From the NCBI GenBank assembly GCA_003343995.1, contig QAKE01000062.1, positions 1-20,284 on the forward strand: 20,284 bases of DNA, written 5' to 3'. The stretch comes from Bacillota bacterium. GTDB lineage: Bacteria > Bacillota > Clostridia > Christensenellales > Borkfalkiaceae. A program made the position numbers and the translations under genes. Shown here one piece after another: positions 7,633-14,502 of this stretch. How positions within the stretch are numbered: the stretch's first letter is position 1; each line of letters opens with the position of its first letter. The notes under the pieces were generated by a model that had not been told where the DNA came from, searched no databases, and was given only the letters and a program-made list of their open reading frames with translations.

Positions 7633-8436
7633 TTATACTATTTCCCGACAGCCGTCTTTGGAAACGATGTTTTCCTCCACGCCCAGCTCTTTTGCCCAGC
7701 GGCGGGTTTCGAGCGTCGTCCAAGAACCGGAATCATAACCGCCGCCGTCGTCGTTGTTCCAAAGCCATACGGGAGTATTCCACAGGCATACGCGCGGGCG
7801 GACATGCTCGTAAACGTTCTTTCCCACGCCGCGGTTGCCGTGGTGCGCCACCTGCACGATATCGCGGTGCAAATCGGGATACGCGGCAACCAACCTGTCG
7901 CCCGATTCCCGCTCCATATCGCCGAGAAACAGCACCGACGCCCCCGATGTTTTTACATCCAGCGCCACGGTGGAATTGTTTACGGTCTGCGATTGAAAAT
8001 CCGTTTCGGCATCGTTGAGCGCGGTGATCTTCAGCGAATCGAAAACGAACTCTTTCCCCTTACGCAACGGCTCTACGGGAATGTTCCGCGCCGCGATTTC
8101 CCGTAACAGCGCGGCGGTATGCGGCGCGTCGTTCGGCTCGGTTTTTTCCAGCCACGAAAACTCGGGGAAAGCAAAGCAGAAACGCTTGATATCCACCTTA
8201 TTGCCGCGCAGAATTTGTACCGCCGCGCCGAGATGGTCGTAATGCGCGTGCGTGATAAACCACGCCTCCACCTCCTTGCCCGCGCGCAGAAGATATTCTT
8301 CGAGCACCGCCGCCTCGTCCGCCGTGCCGCCGTCGATCACGACGACCTTACCGCCGCGGGAAGTAAAAACATAGCCCATCGACTGACAGTAATCCTGCTC
8401 CGCCACCAAATATAATTTTTCGCCGTTGAAAAACAT
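7633..8436 (-). CDS. Metallo-beta-lactamase-fold hydrolase, ComEC-like
   Basis: The protein has 267 residues with no signal peptide or membrane segment. The metal-binding signature THAHYDHLGA is at residues 62-71 (His63, His65, Asp67, His68). Other family landmarks are VVIDGG (33-37), LFLGDM (169-174, metal-bridging Asp173) and VAHHGN (197-201). The spacing matches the small stand-alone hydrolases related to the C-terminal domain of ComEC. The substrate cannot be told: candidates are nucleotides, phosphodiesters or other esters. It is transcribed alone from a probable extended -10 promoter and converges on the AraC-family gene. The ribosome binding site is weak (AAGG about 13 bases upstream), so the start is less certain, although the next in-frame ATG (Met20) would remove the first strands of the fold. 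Confidence 0.85.
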   Translation of the reverse strand: MFFNGEKLYLVAEQDYCQSMGYVFTSRGGKVVVIDGGTADEAAVLEEYLLRAGKEVEAWFITHAHYDHLGAAVQILRGNKVDIKRFCFAFPEFSWLEKTEPNDAPHTAALLREIAARNIPVEPLRKGKEFVFDSLKITALNDAETDFQSQTVNNSTVALDVKTSGASVLFLGDMERESGDRLVAAYPDLHRDIVQVAHHGNRGVGKNVYEHVRPRVCLWNTPVWLWNNDDGGGYDSGSWTTLETRRWAKELGVEENIVSKDGCREIV

Positions 8437-8483
8437 CGTTTTTTATCTGCCTTTTTGGATAATTTATAATAATAGTTTATATT

Positions 8484-8492
8484 ATTATACCA
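8484..8492 (-). promoter_or_regulatory. Extended -10 promoter of the metallo-hydrolase gene
   Basis: TGGTATAAT on the minus strand is a perfect extended -10. The hexamer 17 bases upstream (AAGACG) is a poor -35, which extended -10 promoters can tolerate. The predicted leader is about 40 bases. Confidence 0.55.
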
Positions 8493-8520
8493 CGGGCGGC
8501 GCGCGGCGTCTTGCTGTTTT

Positions 8521-8850
8521 TTGCTTTCCGCCGGCAAATATTGGCTATTTTTTATACAGCGGAAATTTTCCGCCGAAAAACAGCCTGTTTTGCTGTCATT
8601 TAATCTTCGAAACCTAGTAACTAAGGATAAAATAGACAAAACGTCTTACTATCCGCTTGCTCAATCTATTTTTTGTGAAAACGAATCTAAAACCGTCCTT
8701 TATTTTACTATCGCGCAACCGGCAAGTCCGACTACAATTTATGCTTATAAAAAATATATTTTAAAAACTTTTTACTGCTGTTACGCCGAATTGACCGATT
8801 TGCCCTATACCGAGGACTTTGATGAAATTATTAAATATCTTTCGGCATAA
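8521..8850 (+). pseudogene. Possible remnant gene, unrecognised
   Basis: An open frame of about 110 codons lies in the otherwise empty stretch 8437-8954. It has no in-frame ATG and no ribosome binding site; only a TTG at 8521 could start it. The second half (about 8600-8850) reads like real protein (VLYFTIAQPASPTTIYAYKK, TEDFDEIIKYLSA) and ends in TAA, followed by a hairpin and CTTGCTTTTT. Codons are markedly more AT-rich than in neighbouring genes. I do not recognise a family. The best guess is the 3' end of a decayed or imported gene whose 5' end is lost; a chance frame is the alternative. Confidence 0.3.
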
Positions 8851-8851
8851 A

Positions 8852-8868
8852 GGATAAATGATTTATCC
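8852..8868 (+). terminator. Short hairpin after the possible remnant gene
   Basis: GGATAAAT-G-ATTTATCC is a perfect inverted repeat starting one base after the TAA at 8848-8850. It is followed by CTTGCTTTTT, so it could act as a weak terminator on the plus strand. Confidence 0.4.
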
Positions 8869-8920
8869 CTTGCTTTTTCATATTGCGTTATTTCATTTAT
8901 TGTCAATACTAATATATAAC

Positions 8921-8952
8921 AACGCCGGACTGCAAATGCACAGTCCGGCGTT
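8921..8952. terminator. Strong terminator at the end of the glutamate synthase/ANTAR operon
   Basis: AACGCCGGACTG (8921-8932), loop CAAATGCA, and CAGTCCGGCGTT (8941-8952) form a perfect 12-bp stem. It begins two bases past the stop of the ANTAR gene on the minus strand. The plus side has the better T-run (TTTTTTATTT), so it probably works in both directions. Confidence 0.85.
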
Positions 8953-8954
8953 TT

Positions 8955-9539
8955 TTATTTGTAGGTTTGTATAATGCTCTCTGCGATTTCGCGCTTCGTT
9001 ACGCATCTGTCCATCGCTTGCTTTTCGATATACCGATGCGCCTCCGTTTCCGTCATTCTGAGGGAATTGATCAGCGCCCATTTCGCACGGTTGACGATTT
9101 TTATCTCCTCCATTTTTTCCTGAAGGGAAAGCGTTTTCGTTTCCATATTTCTCAATCGCTCCCTTGCGGCTTTCAGCCAATCGAGCGATTGCGTTACGGA
9201 GAGCGGCGAAACCGGCTTCCGTATGGTAAAAACGCCGTAATTACACACTTTGGCATAAACATCGGAATAAGTTTCATTGCGGATGAAAAGCAGGACGACC
9301 GACGTTTTTCCGGCGGAAACCTCCGTTGCGAATTTCGCGCCGAAATCATCGGGAAGAGGCGTGTTTATCAATAAAATATCGTAAGAACGTTCTAAAATCT
9401 TTCGTTGCGCCTCATTTACGCTTTGCGCGTAGTGCACGGGAGAATAAGTTGATTTCGTAAGCAGTACCGAAACGCTTTCATTAAATTTATTTGATGCGGA
9501 AACGACGAGAACGCTGTATATATGCTCTTTAAAAGCCAT
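8955..9539 (-). CDS. ANTAR-domain RNA-binding antiterminator with degenerate receiver domain
   Basis: The protein has 194 residues, with ATG eight bases after GGGAG. Residues about 7-125 have the fold pattern of a response-regulator receiver (YSVLVVSAS, YDILLINTPLPDD, SVVLLFIRN, YGVFTIRKPVS). The phospho-acceptor Asp is Asn59, and the acidic pair after strand 1 reads SAS, so phosphorylation is unlikely; only the conserved Lys of RKP remains. Residues 126-145 look like a coiled coil for dimerisation. Residues about 138-194 are the ANTAR domain (IKIVNRAKWALINSLRMTE, EAHRYIEKQAMDRCVTKREIAESII). ANTAR proteins bind paired RNA hairpins with A1/G4 six-base loops and prevent terminator formation. 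It is last in the glutamate synthase/glutamine synthetase operon, 15 bases after glnA, and such hairpins begin both divergent leaders at 14226-14502. It is therefore probably the nitrogen antiterminator of both operons. Confidence 0.92.
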   Translation of the reverse strand: MAFKEHIYSVLVVSASNKFNESVSVLLTKSTYSPVHYAQSVNEAQRKILERSYDILLINTPLPDDFGAKFATEVSAGKTSVVLLFIRNETYSDVYAKVCNYGVFTIRKPVSPLSVTQSLDWLKAARERLRNMETKTLSLQEKMEEIKIVNRAKWALINSLRMTETEAHRYIEKQAMDRCVTKREIAESIIQTYK

Positions 9540-9554
9540 CGTTTTACTCCCTGA

Positions 9555-10766
9555 TTACTTACCGAGCTTCCCGTATGCGGCGATGAGTTCTTTGGGCAAG
9601 TATTTCCCGATAAAATCGCTTTGCGTCGCTATTTCGGCGGCGGCAGATAAAGACAAAGGAAGGCGCTTGTATTTTTTAAGCGTTTCTTCGCTTGCCGTAT
9701 AAAAATTTATGTTTTCCTGTTTCGGGGGCTGTTTTTTGTTTTTGATGCCCTCGAGCCCCGCATAGATCAAAAGCGCAAAAGCGATATACGGATTGGCGGC
9801 GGGATCGGGAGAACGAAGCTCCGCGCGTTTTTCCTCGCTTGCGGGAATCCGTATCAGTTGAGAACGGTTTTCGTTTGACCACGAGATATAGGACGGGGCT
9901 TTGTTGTTTCCCAATCTGTTATAAGAGCGTTCGGTCGGATTCAGAAACAGCGTCATATCCTCGATCCGCTGCATTATTCCCGCGACGGTTTGGGGAAGCA
10001 CGTCCTCCTCCAAGCGCGATTTAACGGAAAAATTGATATGAAAACCGTTGCCGGAAGCGTGGTCGAGGGGTTTGGGCGAGAAATCCGCGGCAATTCCGTT
10101 ACGGCTGACAATGGCATTCACCGCCGAACGGAAGGTCATGGCGTTGTCCGCCGCCTCCAAAGGCAAGGAATAACGGAAATCGATTTCGTTCTGCCCCGGT
10201 CCCTCCTCGTGATGGGAGCTTTCGGGAACAATGCCCATCTGTTCCAGCGTCAGACAGATTTCGCGGCGGATATTTTCGCCTTTGTCGGCAGGGGCAATAT
10301 CCATATATCCGGCGTTATCGAAAGGTTCTTCCGTCGGATTGCCGTTTTCGTCGAGTTTAAAAAGATAGAACTCCATCTCCGTACCGAATTGAAAACGAAC
10401 CCCTTCCCGCTCGGCGGTTTCGACGGCGGTTTTCAAAATATTGCGCGTGTCGCACGCAAACGGCGTTCCGTCGGGATAAGAAATATCGCAATACATGCGC
10501 ACGACTCTGCCGTGTTCGGGGCGCCACGGCAATATCGCAAGCGTGGACGGATCGGGATGAAGAAACAAATCCGAGCGGGTTTCATCGCCGAATCCCTCTA
10601 TTGCGGAAGCGTCTATCGCTATGCCGTAATGGAAAGCGCGAGCGATTTCGCTCGGCATAACGGCAATGTTCTTTTGCTTGCCGAAAACGTCGCAAAAAGC
10701 AAGACGAATGAATTTTACGTCCTCTTCCTGAATAAACTGCATGACTTCCTGTTTAGAATAATTCAT
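9555..10766 (-). CDS. glnA: Glutamine synthetase, type I (short form)
   Basis: The protein has 403 residues and makes glutamine from glutamate, ammonia and ATP in the cytoplasm. Family motifs in order are DASAIEGF, the metal-site GTEMEF, HHEEGPGQNEIDF with its two metal-binding Glu residues, GNGFHINFS (ATP-site His), NPTERSYNRLG, and RIPASEEKRAELRSPDPAANPY with substrate Arg residues. It is about 40 residues shorter than the usual 440-residue enzyme, and no adenylylation-site tail is evident. The ATG lies just after AAGGAAGG and 13 bases after the preceding gxgxg gene. Its place between glutamate synthase and the ANTAR gene ties it to a GS-GOGAT unit. A second, unrelated-size glutamine synthetase (type III) is divergently encoded, so this one may be specialised or have a regulatory role. 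Confidence 0.93.
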   Translation of the reverse strand: MNYSKQEVMQFIQEEDVKFIRLAFCDVFGKQKNIAVMPSEIARAFHYGIAIDASAIEGFGDETRSDLFLHPDPSTLAILPWRPEHGRVVRMYCDISYPDGTPFACDTRNILKTAVETAEREGVRFQFGTEMEFYLFKLDENGNPTEEPFDNAGYMDIAPADKGENIRREICLTLEQMGIVPESSHHEEGPGQNEIDFRYSLPLEAADNAMTFRSAVNAIVSRNGIAADFSPKPLDHASGNGFHINFSVKSRLEEDVLPQTVAGIMQRIEDMTLFLNPTERSYNRLGNNKAPSYISWSNENRSQLIRIPASEEKRAELRSPDPAANPYIAFALLIYAGLEGIKNKKQPPKQENINFYTASEETLKKYKRLPLSLSAAAEIATQSDFIGKYLPKELIAAYGKLGK

Positions 10767-10779
10767 TTTTTCCTTCCTT

Positions 10780-11502
10780 TCAGTTCATTACGTACATTTG
10801 TTTATAGGGATTTTTGCTGTCGGGCGTAACCAAGGTAAACTCCGAATTGAGAATTTCCCGCCGATCGCAATCGAAGAGTTCGCAAAATTCCGAAATATAT
10901 TCGCAAAACTCCTCCATATCTTCCTTTCCCGCCCTCACCGCGTGCACGTTTTTGGGAAATTTCAAATTCTCGCAGCCGGAGCGGAGCAGCATCTTCCCGC
11001 CGTGCATGCCCATGCACGGAAAATTGCCGACGATTGCGCGCTCGCTTTTCTCCAAGCCCAAAACGATAATGATTCCGCCCGCCTGATATTCCCCTAAAAA
11101 ACTTCCCGTTTTTCCGCCGACGACGATTACCGGAACCTTGTTTTTATATTCCTTCATGTGGATTCCCACGCGGTATCCGGCGTTGCCCTTGACAAATATT
11201 CCGCCGCCGCGCATGGCGTATCCCGCCGCGTCGCCGATGTTGCCGTGGATGACGATTTTGCCGTCGTTCATCGTGTCGCCGACGGCATCCTGCGCGTTTC
11301 CCCTGACAATGATCTCCGAACCGTTCAGATATGCGCCGAGCGCGTTGCCCGCCGTTCCCTCTACGATAATTTTTCTCTCGCTCAAGCCCGTGGCGATAAA
11401 CCTTTGCCCCAGACAGCCCGTCAAACGGCAGTCGCCGCCGGATCTTCTTATTTGTTCGTTTAATTCCTTATATCCGGTATTGTTTGCATTTATTATTTTC
11501 AT
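10780..11502 (-). CDS. Glutamate synthase GXGXG-domain subunit
   Basis: The protein has 240 residues and corresponds to the C-terminal GXGXG beta-helix of bacterial glutamate synthase large subunit, here a separate polypeptide. Repeated turns such as GTAGNALGAYLNG, GNAQDAVGDTMNDG, GNIGDAAGYAMRGG and GNAGYRVGIHM show the helical repeat. In the fused enzyme this domain helps place the glutaminase and FMN domains for ammonia tunnelling. The last ~60 residues (CENLKFP...YKQMYVMN) are acidic and may make subunit contacts. The ATG follows CGGAG by 10 bases. It is the third gene of the operon, 65 bases after the FMN subunit. The nearest alternative, a formylmethanofuran dehydrogenase C-like protein, is unlikely given the neighbours. 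Confidence 0.9.
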   Translation of the reverse strand: MKIINANNTGYKELNEQIRRSGGDCRLTGCLGQRFIATGLSERKIIVEGTAGNALGAYLNGSEIIVRGNAQDAVGDTMNDGKIVIHGNIGDAAGYAMRGGGIFVKGNAGYRVGIHMKEYKNKVPVIVVGGKTGSFLGEYQAGGIIIVLGLEKSERAIVGNFPCMGMHGGKMLLRSGCENLKFPKNVHAVRAGKEDMEEFCEYISEFCELFDCDRREILNSEFTLVTPDSKNPYKQMYVMN

Positions 11503-11567
11503 TATATCATAACTCCGATTATTTTTCCATATTTTTTTATTACTTATCTATAAGCAGCGTTTATGAA

Positions 11568-13076
11568 TTATTCCCCCGCGTGAGATATACCGAGTATTTC
11601 AAGCTCCTTCGCGTTGAGACCGATACCGCGCAGCATCAGCCTGTTTCCGCGAAGCGCTTCTATGGAATTTATGCCCATGCCGCCCATAAGCTCTTTGATT
11701 TCGTGCTTCCACGCAGTCATAAGATTTATCAGTCTTTTGCTTCCGATTTCCGGATTTAATCTCTTTACGAGCTCGGGTCTTTGGGTTGCGATGCCCCAAT
11801 TGCATTTTCCCGTTTGGCAGCTCCTGCAAAGATGACAGCCCAACGCGAGAAGCGCCGCGGTTGCGACGTAGCACGCATCCGCGCCCAACGCGATCGCCTT
11901 GACGACGTCGGAAGCGGAACGGATGCTGCCGCCGACCAACAGCGAAACGTCGTTTCGGATGCCTTCTTCCCGCAGTCTTTGATCGACTACGGCAAGCGCC
12001 AGCTCGATCGGGATCCCCACGTTGTCGCGTATTCTGGCGGGCGCCGCCCCCGTTCCGCCGCGAAAACCGTCTATGGCGATGATATCGGCGCCGCTCCTTG
12101 CGATCCCGCTCGCAATAGCGGCGATATTGTGAACGGCGGCTACCTTTACGATGATCGGCTTTTTATATTCGGTCGCCTCCTTTAACGAATATACCAGCTG
12201 GCGTAAATCTTCAATCGAATAGATATCGTGATGCGGAGCGGGAGAAATCGCATCCGAACCTTCCGGAATCATGCGGGTACGGGAAACGTCCCCCACGATT
12301 TTTGTTCCCGGAAGATGCCCCCCGATACCGGGTTTTGCGCCCTGTCCCATTTTTATTTCTATCGCCGCGCCCGCGTTGAGGTATTTTTCATGCACGCCGA
12401 AACGCCCCGAAGCCACCTGAACGACGGTATTTTCCCCGTAAACGTAAAAGTCTTCGTGCAGTCCGCCTTCCCCCGCGTTGTAATAAATTCCGAGTTCTTT
12501 TGCCGCGGTTGCGAGGCATTTATGGGCATTATAGCTGATCGAGCCGTAACTCATGGCGGAAAACATCACGGGCATGGAAAGCTCCATCTGCGGAGCAAGA
12601 TTGTTTTTGAGTTTGCCGTTTTCGTCGCGTTCGACCGCCGACGGCTTCTTGCCGAGAAAAACGCGCGTTTCCATCGGCTCTCTCAACGGATCTATCGACG
12701 GATTTGTCACCTGAGAAGCGTTTATCAAAATTTTATCCCAGTAAACGGGCAGTTTGATCGGCGAACCCATGGAGGACAGCAACACGCCGCCGGTGCTCGC
12801 CTGCTTGAAAATTTCCTTGATCGTGTCGTCCCGCCAATTTGCGTTTTCCTTGAACATATTGCGGTTTTTAACGATTTTCAGCGCTTTTTTCGGGCAGGAA
12901 GATACGCAATACTGGCAGTTTACGCACTTTGCCTCGTCGGCGAGCATAAGTTTATTTTCCGCGTCGTAAACATGCACTTCGTTGGCGCACAGTTTTTCGC
13001 ACAATCGGCAGTTATTGCAACGGCTTTGGTTTCTTTCTATTTCAAATTCCGGATAAATGTAATCTAAATTCATCAT
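11568..13076 (-). CDS. Glutamate synthase FMN/Fe-S catalytic subunit, ferredoxin type
   Basis: The protein has 502 residues. Two 4Fe-4S ferredoxin sites open it (Cys20/23/26/30 and Cys51/54/57/61). The rest is the FMN-binding glutamate synthase barrel: MSYGSISYNAHKCLA, GEGG, GQGAKPGIGGHLPGTKI, SPAPHHDIYSIEDL, IDGFRGGTGAAPARI and LLVGGSIRSASD. Cys414/420/425 match the C-x5-C-x4-C site of the 3Fe-4S cluster. It makes glutamate from 2-oxoglutarate using ammonia from the glutaminase subunit. No pyridine-nucleotide subunit (gltD) is in the window, so electrons probably come from ferredoxin through the N-terminal clusters. Its ATG overlaps the TGA of the glutaminase gene by four bases (ATGA), which fits equal amounts of the two subunits. 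Confidence 0.94.
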   Translation of the reverse strand: MMNLDYIYPEFEIERNQSRCNNCRLCEKLCANEVHVYDAENKLMLADEAKCVNCQYCVSSCPKKALKIVKNRNMFKENANWRDDTIKEIFKQASTGGVLLSSMGSPIKLPVYWDKILINASQVTNPSIDPLREPMETRVFLGKKPSAVERDENGKLKNNLAPQMELSMPVMFSAMSYGSISYNAHKCLATAAKELGIYYNAGEGGLHEDFYVYGENTVVQVASGRFGVHEKYLNAGAAIEIKMGQGAKPGIGGHLPGTKIVGDVSRTRMIPEGSDAISPAPHHDIYSIEDLRQLVYSLKEATEYKKPIIVKVAAVHNIAAIASGIARSGADIIAIDGFRGGTGAAPARIRDNVGIPIELALAVVDQRLREEGIRNDVSLLVGGSIRSASDVVKAIALGADACYVATAALLALGCHLCRSCQTGKCNWGIATQRPELVKRLNPEIGSKRLINLMTAWKHEIKELMGGMGINSIEALRGNRLMLRGIGLNAKELEILGISHAGE

Positions 13077-14164
13077 AACGCACTTTTTCTCACTTTGATA
13101 ATTATCGGTTCGCCGCCCGCCGGATTGTAAATTCTGTCCAAATCGGGCTGCATCGTACGGATAGCGGCTTCCTCGCTTGCGATATAAACTTTATCGTCCT
13201 TTTCTCCGATCACCATGGAGCGGAGCTTCAACCTGTCGTTCAGCGCCATAAGCCCGCCTTCAAAACCGAGAATAACGGAAAACGGCCCCGTGATCAGCAG
13301 TCCGGAAAAGACGTTGCGCAAATAAGAAAGCTTTTCTCTTCCCTCCGCAGGCATATCGTTTATCGTGTTCCAGAACGGCGCCGCAATGACCGACGCGGTT
13401 TCTTCCAAAGTGAGTTTTTGACGGCGGAGAAGGTAGTCCGCGATATACGTTATCACTTCGGTATCCGTTTTGAGCGTGCATTTATAACCGAACATTTCGA
13501 TGAAACGGCGGTTCGCGTCGTAGGACGATATTTCGCCGTTATGAACGATCGAATAATCGAGAAGGGCAAAAGGATGAGCGCCGCCCCACCAGCCGGGCGT
13601 GTTGGTGGGATATCTTCCGTGCGCCGTCCAGCTGTACGCCTCGTATTCGTCCAGACGGTAAAACCTCCCCACGTCTTCCGGATAACCGACCGCTTTAAAC
13701 GCCCCCATATTCTTGCCGCTGGAAAAGACGTAAGCGCCGCTTAGTTCGGTGTTGATCTTCATTACCGTACGGACCACGAACTCCTTTTCGTCAAGCTGCA
13801 TCGACGCGAGCACCGACGGCAGCGGGGATAAAAAATATCTCCAAATCAGCGGTTCGTCGGTAATTTCGGGAATTTTTCTCGTCAAAATCATTTCCGCTTT
13901 CACGATTTCATAGCTTTCTTTTAAAATGCGCTCGCATTCCGCGCGCACGGCGTTATCGTCGAAAAAGATATGGAACGCATATTCGTCCTTATGGTCGGGA
14001 TAAATTCCGTACGCGGCAAATCCCCCGCCCAAACCATTGCTCCTGTCGTGCATCGGGCGCATGCTTTCTATAATGCTTTTCCCGCTCATTTTACGACCGT
14101 CTTTTGAAATTACGGCGGAAACGGCGCATCCCGAAGGAATCCTGATCTGACCTTCTTTCTTCAT
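13073..14164 (-). CDS. Glutamate synthase glutaminase subunit (class II amidotransferase)
   Basis: The protein has 363 residues. I start it at 14164, where AGGAG lies seven bases upstream and the leader terminator ends just before; longer frames run back through the terminator and promoter. Residues about 13-300 are a class II glutamine amidotransferase domain: SGCAVSAVI, TAHGRYPTNTPGWWGGAHPF, IVHNGEISSYDANRRFIEMFG and TDTEVITYIADYLL. The nucleophile is most likely Cys13, not residue 2, so a 12-residue propeptide must be removed to free it, as in GltB and Bacillus-type PurF. It hydrolyses glutamine and passes ammonia to the FMN subunit. It is first in the minus operon and is preceded by a terminator-type leader with an ANTAR-type hairpin. 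Confidence 0.92.
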   Translation of the reverse strand: MKKEGQIRIPSGCAVSAVISKDGRKMSGKSIIESMRPMHDRSNGLGGGFAAYGIYPDHKDEYAFHIFFDDNAVRAECERILKESYEIVKAEMILTRKIPEITDEPLIWRYFLSPLPSVLASMQLDEKEFVVRTVMKINTELSGAYVFSSGKNMGAFKAVGYPEDVGRFYRLDEYEAYSWTAHGRYPTNTPGWWGGAHPFALLDYSIVHNGEISSYDANRRFIEMFGYKCTLKTDTEVITYIADYLLRRQKLTLEETASVIAAPFWNTINDMPAEGREKLSYLRNVFSGLLITGPFSVILGFEGGLMALNDRLKLRSMVIGEKDDKVYIASEEAAIRTMQPDLDRIYNPAGGEPIIIKVRKSAL

Positions 14165-14190
14165 GATGTTTCTCCTGAAAGATAATAAAA

Positions 14191-14238
14191 AAAGGCGTTC
14201 ATCGGACAGGGAAACAGCCCTGTTCAACGAACGCCTTT
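14191..14238 (-). terminator. Leader attenuator terminator of the glutamate synthase operon
   Basis: On the minus strand AAAGGCGTTC (14238-14229) pairs perfectly with GAACGCCTTT (14200-14191). Inside it, ACAGGG (14223-14218) pairs with CCCTGT (14211-14206), and the joining segments can mostly pair too. TTTTTTTATT follows directly. It lies between the promoter and the gene at 14164, so it must be overridden for the operon to be expressed. Its 5' arm overlaps the loop and 3' side of the ANTAR-type hairpin at 14226-14245. Confidence 0.88.
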
Positions 14239-14245
14239 GCTCATT
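14226..14245 (-). promoter_or_regulatory. ANTAR-type RNA hairpin in the glutamate synthase leader
   Basis: The minus-strand RNA AATGAGC-AAAGGC-GTTCGTT forms a seven-pair stem (two G-U pairs) with a six-base loop, AAAGGC. Loop positions 1 and 4 are A and G, the pair conserved in known ANTAR targets. The loop and 3' strand are the same bases as the terminator's 5' arm, so the two folds are exclusive. It begins within about five bases of the predicted transcript start. Only one such hairpin is visible in this leader, whereas well-studied targets have two. Confidence 0.6.
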
Positions 14246-14255
14246 TACAGCCACA

Positions 14256-14284
14256 ATTCTACTCTTTAAATATAAATTTGTCAA
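14256..14284 (-). promoter_or_regulatory. Promoter of the glutamate synthase/glnA/ANTAR operon
   Basis: On the minus strand TTGACA (14284-14279), a 17-base spacer and TAGAAT (14261-14256) make a near-consensus promoter. Transcription should start near 14249, giving a leader of about 85 bases. Confidence 0.85.
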
Positions 14285-14343
14285 CGATAAAAAATATTTT
14301 TCTCAAAAAAATTTTAAAAAATTTCCGAAAAAATCGTTGACAA
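14278..14343. repeat. Mirror-image -35 regions of the divergent operons
   Basis: TTGTCAACGAT (14278-14288) is the exact inverse complement of ATCGTTGACAA (14333-14343), an 11-bp inverted repeat that includes both -35 boxes plus four extra bases upstream (ATCG). The 44 bases between are almost all A and T, like back-to-back UP elements. The extra matching bases suggest either a shared regulator site or duplication of one promoter. Confidence 0.65.
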
Positions 14344-14365
14344 GAAAAATCCAAAGTTATATAAT
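14337..14365 (+). promoter_or_regulatory. Consensus promoter of the type III glutamine synthetase operon
   Basis: TTGACA (14337-14342), exactly 17 bases, and TATAAT (14360-14365) match the sigma-A consensus at all 12 positions. Transcription should begin near 14372, only about 10 bases before the first ANTAR-type hairpin. A promoter this strong fits control by termination and not by initiation. Confidence 0.92.
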
Positions 14366-14381
14366 GTCGCTGTAAAAACCA

Positions 14382-14399
14382 AAAGGCAACGGTGTCTTT
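14382..14399 (+). promoter_or_regulatory. ANTAR-type RNA hairpin 1 of the type III glutamine synthetase leader
   Basis: AAAGGC-AACGGT-GTCTTT folds into a six-pair stem (one G-U) with loop AACGGT, having A at 1 and G at 4. Its 3' strand is also the 5' arm of terminator 1, so binding of the ANTAR protein here should prevent that terminator. Confidence 0.65.
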
Positions 14400-14431
14400 G
14401 AGATCTTCTCAAGGGCATTTTTTATTTTTTT
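14391..14431 (+). terminator. Attenuator terminator 1 of the type III glutamine synthetase leader
   Basis: The segment 14393-14402 pairs with 14408-14417 (ten pairs, two of them G-U; loop ATCTT), and two more G-U pairs can extend it outward. The T-rich tail TTTTTATTTTTTT follows to 14431. It lies 120 bases before the start codon and overlaps hairpin 1. Confidence 0.8.
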
Positions 14432-14484
14432 AATGCATAATCGCGAGTGCGGATAAAAAATAATAAGCCGAAAAATATACGTGC

Positions 14485-14502
14485 AAAGGCAACGGCGTCT
14501 TT
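14485..14502 (+). promoter_or_regulatory. ANTAR-type RNA hairpin 2 of the type III glutamine synthetase leader
   Basis: AAAGGC-AACGGC-GTCTTT repeats hairpin 1 with one base changed (17 of 18 identical). The change is in loop position 6, so A1 and G4 are kept. The stem 5' strand, loop and part of the 3' strand are shared with the 5' arm of terminator 2. Confidence 0.68.

Noticed and set aside
11503..11567. Terminator or promoter in the gap between the FMN and GXGXG subunit genes
   Set aside because: Only a short CTTA-TAGA-TAAG hairpin without a following T-run is seen on the minus strand. No good promoter pair was found.
11781..13067. Long plus-strand frames opposite the glutamate synthase FMN subunit
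   Set aside because: The minus strand has complete Fe-S and FMN motifs in order; the plus-strand frames have neither ribosome binding sites nor domains.
14278..14343. GlnR/TnrA binding site in the divergent promoter region
   Set aside because: The consensus TGTnA-n7-TnACA is not met: TGTCA at 14279-14283 is not followed by a TnACA half-site at the right distance.
14432..14484. A partner hairpin (P1) close to hairpin 2 in the glnN leader
   Set aside because: I looked for six-base loops with A1 and G4 in this stretch. Only small hairpins such as CGC-GAGT-GCG were found, which do not fit.
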